DNA of 64,000 nucleotides from JALOLG01 sp963776935 (GTDB taxonomy: Bacteria > Actinomycetota > Acidimicrobiia > Acidimicrobiales > Ilumatobacteraceae): assembly GCA_963776935.1 (NCBI GenBank), contig CAVZOP010000004.1, forward strand, positions 1 through 64,000, written 5' to 3'. Made by a program: the position numbers and the translations under genes. The notes under the pieces are model-generated. The model searched no databases, was not told where the DNA came from, and saw only the letters and a list, made by a program, of their open reading frames with translations. Positions 61,094 to 64,000 of this stretch are shown here, in pieces (positions within the stretch are counted from its first letter, which is position 1; every line of letters starts with the position of its first letter).

Positions 61094-63530
61094 ATGCCAG
61101 GTGAACGACAGCCGAACGGTCAGCGAACGACCGACCGAACCCGCCGGAGCGAGGGGAGGGTGCCCCCGCACAACTTGCAGGCCGAGGAATCGGTGCTCGG
61201 GGCGCTGTTGCTGTCACGTGAGGCGATTGGCGTCGTCAGCGAGCAGGGGCTGAATCCGGCCGACTTCTACCGCCCGGCCCATCAGCACATCTTCGACGCG
61301 ATCCGCGCCCTGTACTCGAGCGGCGGCCCGGTCGACACGGTCACCGTCGCCGACGAGCTGCGCCGCGGCGGGCTGCTCGAAGAGGTCGGTGGCTCGGAGG
61401 CGATGCACGAGCTGCAGAACGCGACGCCCGCCATCTCGAGCGCCAGCCACTACGCCAAGATCGTCCAGGACACGGCGATGCTGCGCCGCCTGATCTATGT
61501 GGCGGGCGACATCGCCGAGCTCGCCTACAGCGAGCCCGACGACGTCACCAAGGCGCTCGACGAGGCCGAGACCAAGGTGTTCGCGGTTGCCGAGCAGCGG
61601 GTCACCGACTCGGTTCGCCAGCTCGACCACCTGTTGTCGGAGGCGATGGACCGCCTCCAGGAGACGTTCGATCGCGGCGACACGATCACCGGCGTCGCCA
61701 CCGGCTACACCGACATCGACGAGCTGCTGTCGGGGCTCCAGCCGAGCTCGCTCTACATCGTGGGGGCCCGACCCGCGATGGGGAAGTGCGTCGCATGGGA
61801 CACGCCGATGGTCGACGTGTCGACCGGCGAGGTGGTCGCCGCCGCCGAACTGATGGACCGCGCCGCGGCTCGTGGCGGTCTCGACATGCTGTCGCTCGAC
61901 GCCGAGGGTCGCCAGGCGCGTTCGATCGCGTCGGCGTGTCTCGACGATGGCGTGAAGCCGGTGTTCCGGGTACGAACCCGTTCCGGTCGCGAGGTGACGA
62001 TCACCGCGTCGCATCCACTGCTGACCGCGAGGGGCTGGCGCGCCCTCGAATCGATCAGGGTCGGTGAGGTCGTCGCCGTACCGACCCGTCTCGCCGTGTT
62101 CGGTGACGACGAGCTCGCCGACCACGACATCGACGTGTTGGCGGGCGGTGTCGATCCCGACCGATCCGGTGCGCGGGTTCCCCCGGCCGTCTTCCGTCTC
62201 ACGCCCGACGGGGTGGCCCGGTTCTTGAACCGGTTGTTCGCAGGCGACGCGACCTCGTGGATGGCGAGCCTCGGAAGCTGCCGGATCGGGTATACGACGG
62301 CATCCGATCGCCTGGCCGCCGATGTCGCCCACCTGCTGTTGCGGTTCGGCATCCGCGCCAAGCGGCGCCAAGGGCCGTCCGATCGGCCGGGTGACAACGC
62401 GGCGTTCGAGGTCGAGGTGATCGACAGCGCGTCGCTGATCACGTTCGCCGACCGGATCGGCATCCACGGCAAGGAGACGACGGTCTCGATCGTGCGCGCC
62501 CACGCCACGGCGAGGACGTTCGGCGGCTCGATCGACGCCGGTTCCCGTCGCGGTGTGGGACGACATCGTCAAGGCCGCCGGCGAGCTCACGTGGGCCGAG
62601 CTCAACGACCTGTGCGGCAAGCCTCGCTCGCACGACTGGCACGCCTACCGCGGTTGGGTGTCGAAGGAGACCGTCGCCCAACTCGCCGAGGCCCTGGACG
62701 ACGACCGGCTGCGATGGTGGGCGTCGCCCGACGTGCTGTGGGACGAGATCGTGGCGATCGAGCCGGTCGGGTCGACACGGGTCATCGATTTCACGGTTCC
62801 GGATCTCCACAACTTCGTCGCCGCCGACTTCTACGTGCACAACACCGCGTTCGGGCTCGGCATGGCCACCCACGTGGCCCAGCACGGTCAGAAGCCGGTG
62901 CTCGTGTTCTCGCTCGAGATGGGCCACGCCGAGCTGACCCAGCGCATCCTGTCGAGCGAGGCGAGGGTCGACTCGATGAAGATCCGCACGGGGCGGCTCG
63001 CCGAGGCCGACTGGGCCAAGATCGGCAAGGCGATCGGGCGCCTCGAGGTGCCGTTGTTCCTCGACGACAACCCCCGCGTCACGGTGATGGAGATCCGCGC
63101 CAAGGCGCGGCGCATCAAGGCCCGCTACGGGGGCCTCGGTCTGATCGTCATCGACTATCTGCAGTTGATGAGCACGAGCGGCTATTCCGAGAACCGCCAG
63201 CTCGAGGTCAGCGAGATCAGCCGCAACCTGAAGATCCTGGCTCGCGAGCTCGAGGTGCCGATCGTCGCCCTCAGCCAGCTGAGCCGGAACCTGGAGGCCC
63301 GATCCGACAAACGCCCGATGCTGCAGGACCTCCGCGAGTCGGGCTCGCTCGAGCAGGACAGCGACGTCGTGATGTTCCTCTACCGCGACGAGGTGTACAA
63401 CAGCGAGTCACCCGACAAGGGCTCGGCCGAGGTGATCATCGCCAAGCACCGGTCGGGGCCGATCGGCACCAAGCGCCTCGTGTTCCTCGGCCAGTACACC
63501 CGCTTCGACAACGCCGCCCGCGGCGTCTGA
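61094..63530 (+). CDS. dnaB: Replicative DNA helicase DnaB, with an intein in the P-loop and one apparent frameshift
   Basis: Hexameric helicase at the replication fork. N-domain PPHNLQAEESVLGALLLSREA, linker, then RecA-like domain VGARPAMGK interrupted by the intein (61787-62843) and resumed by TAFGLGMATHVAQ, VFSLEMGHAELTQRIL, GLIVIDYLQLMS and ELEVPIVALSQLSRNLEARSDKRP, DLRESGSLEQDSD. Mature exteins total about 460 residues, normal for DnaB. The reading frame changes inside the intein near 62540 (one extra base), so without correction the frame runs to a stop at 63667 as nonsense. As an essential gene it is most likely intact in the cell. Confidence 0.93.
61787..62843 (+). other. DnaB intein between Lys and Thr of the Walker A motif
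   Basis: Starts at Cys232 (CVAWDTPMVDVSTGEVVAA) and ends FVAADFYVHN before Thr; both catalytic ends (Cys1, His-Asn) are present, so splicing is expected. Block B is TITASHPLLTARGWRAL. About 352 residues. The middle has RFLNRLFAGDATSW, a degenerate second endonuclease motif, without a clear first one, so homing activity is doubtful. Length is 1057 bases, 352 codons plus one base. Confidence 0.88.
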
Positions 63531-63573
63531 ATCGCTCGCCGTCGAGGTCCGGAGCGGTGTTTGCTCGCGGTGT

Positions 63574-64000
63574 TCACAGGGCGAGCTCCCAGTTCTGGCC
63601 GACGAGGTCGTGGCCGAAGCTGTGGTGGGGCTCCTCGTCGACGAGGCGGAAGCCGGCTGCCTCGTAGATCCGCCGGGCCGACACCAACACGTCGTTGGTC
63701 CACAGCATGAGCGTGCGGTACCCCGCACCGCGGGCGAAGTCGATGCACTCGTCGACGAGGCGACGTCCGATGCCGAGTCCGCGGGCGCTCGGCTCGACGA
63801 TCAGGATCCGCAGCTGCGCGGTCTGGTCGTCGCGCTGACAGCAGAACACACAGCCGGCGCGGGACCCGTCGACGTCGGCGATCCACGCCTGCTCGCGCCC
63901 GGGCCGGTGGTTGGCGACGTAGTTGGCGACGATCTCGGCGATGAGCGCTTCGAAGGTGATGTCCCACGCGTATTCGTCGCGATAGATCTCGCCGTGGCGT
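63574..64000 (-). CDS. GNAT acetyltransferase domain of a probable MarR-GNAT fusion (cut by window end)
   Basis: The minus-strand frame is open to the right edge. Visible order: HGEIYRDEYAWDITFEALIAEIVANYVANH, EQAWIADVDGSRAGCVFCCQ, LRILIVEPSARGLGIGRRLVDECIDFARGAGY, TLMLWTNDVLVSARRIYEAAGF and HHSFGHDLVGQNWEL. This is the C-terminal part of the family of fused MarR-type regulator/GNAT proteins, where the HTH half would lie beyond 64000. Start given by the window edge, not a codon. Confidence 0.8.
   Translation of the reverse strand, partial: RHGEIYRDEYAWDITFEALIAEIVANYVANHRPGREQAWIADVDGSRAGCVFCCQRDDQTAQLRILIVEPSARGLGIGRRLVDECIDFARGAGYRTLMLWTNDVLVSARRIYEAAGFRLVDEEPHHSFGHDLVGQNWELAL

Overview
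The window is high-GC actinobacterial chromosome around the replication origin. Gene order and content resemble the Mycobacterium tuberculosis origin region, but the protein set (short DnaA, luciferase-like monooxygenases, a GyrA intein, DUF3566 after gyrA) suggests a deeper-branching actinobacterium, probably in the Acidimicrobiia (Ilumatobacter-like). That placement is inference; no 16S gene is present.

Layout. 1-2 kb: end of an unidentified gene and a membrane diguanylate cyclase. 2-6.1 kb: three pseudopilin-like genes lying between a 46-bp copy of the 3' half of tRNA-Ile and the intact tRNA-Ile gene. 6.2-18.8 kb, minus strand: dnaA, dnaN, recF, DUF721, (YqeY), gyrB, gyrA, a TadE/TadG-like microgene, DUF3566. 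gyrA carries an intein inserted directly after the catalytic tyrosine. 19.1-24.6 kb, plus strand: rpmH, rnpA, yidD, yidC, khpB/jag, rsmG, two parS sites, parA, parB. 24.7-36.6 kb: cwlM-like, trxA, trxB, small membrane protein, anti-sigma, ECF sigma, Ser/Thr kinase, DegV, DUF6049-like and GNAT on the minus strand, then pcnA on the plus strand. This matches the M. tuberculosis Rv3907-Rv3924 block, except that murJ/mviN is missing at this place and a stand-alone kinase with an MviN-like C-terminal region sits there.

36.6-58.5 kb is accessory: a PAS-GGDEF-EAL protein, an HD protein, a predicted bicovalent flavin oxidase, four luciferase-like (LLM) flavin oxidoreductases with a PaaX-type regulator and an alpha/beta hydrolase, a DUF5318 protein, SDR and methyltransferases, and a polyprenyl-glycan type cluster (GT2, methyltransferase, UPF0104-type flippase-like protein, sugar epimerase). 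59-64 kb: rpsF, ssb, rpsR, rplI, terminator, dnaB (with a second intein, in the P-loop) and a MarR-GNAT type acetyltransferase cut by the window end.

Quality caveat. At least eight genes, including essential gyrA and dnaB, need frame changes to be read through. The ones I resolved are all equivalent to one extra base (or two missing), a uniform polarity that points to residual assembly indels more than to real decay. Frameshifted genes are given as single features across the break.

Points most worth a second look: the tRNA-flanked pseudopilin cassette without an integrase, the GyrA intein whose last residue reads Tyr instead of Asn, the kinase occupying the MurJ position, an ECF-type promoter in front of trxA, and a palindromic repeat family with base-pair covariation, one copy of which encodes the C-terminus of the CwlM-like protein.
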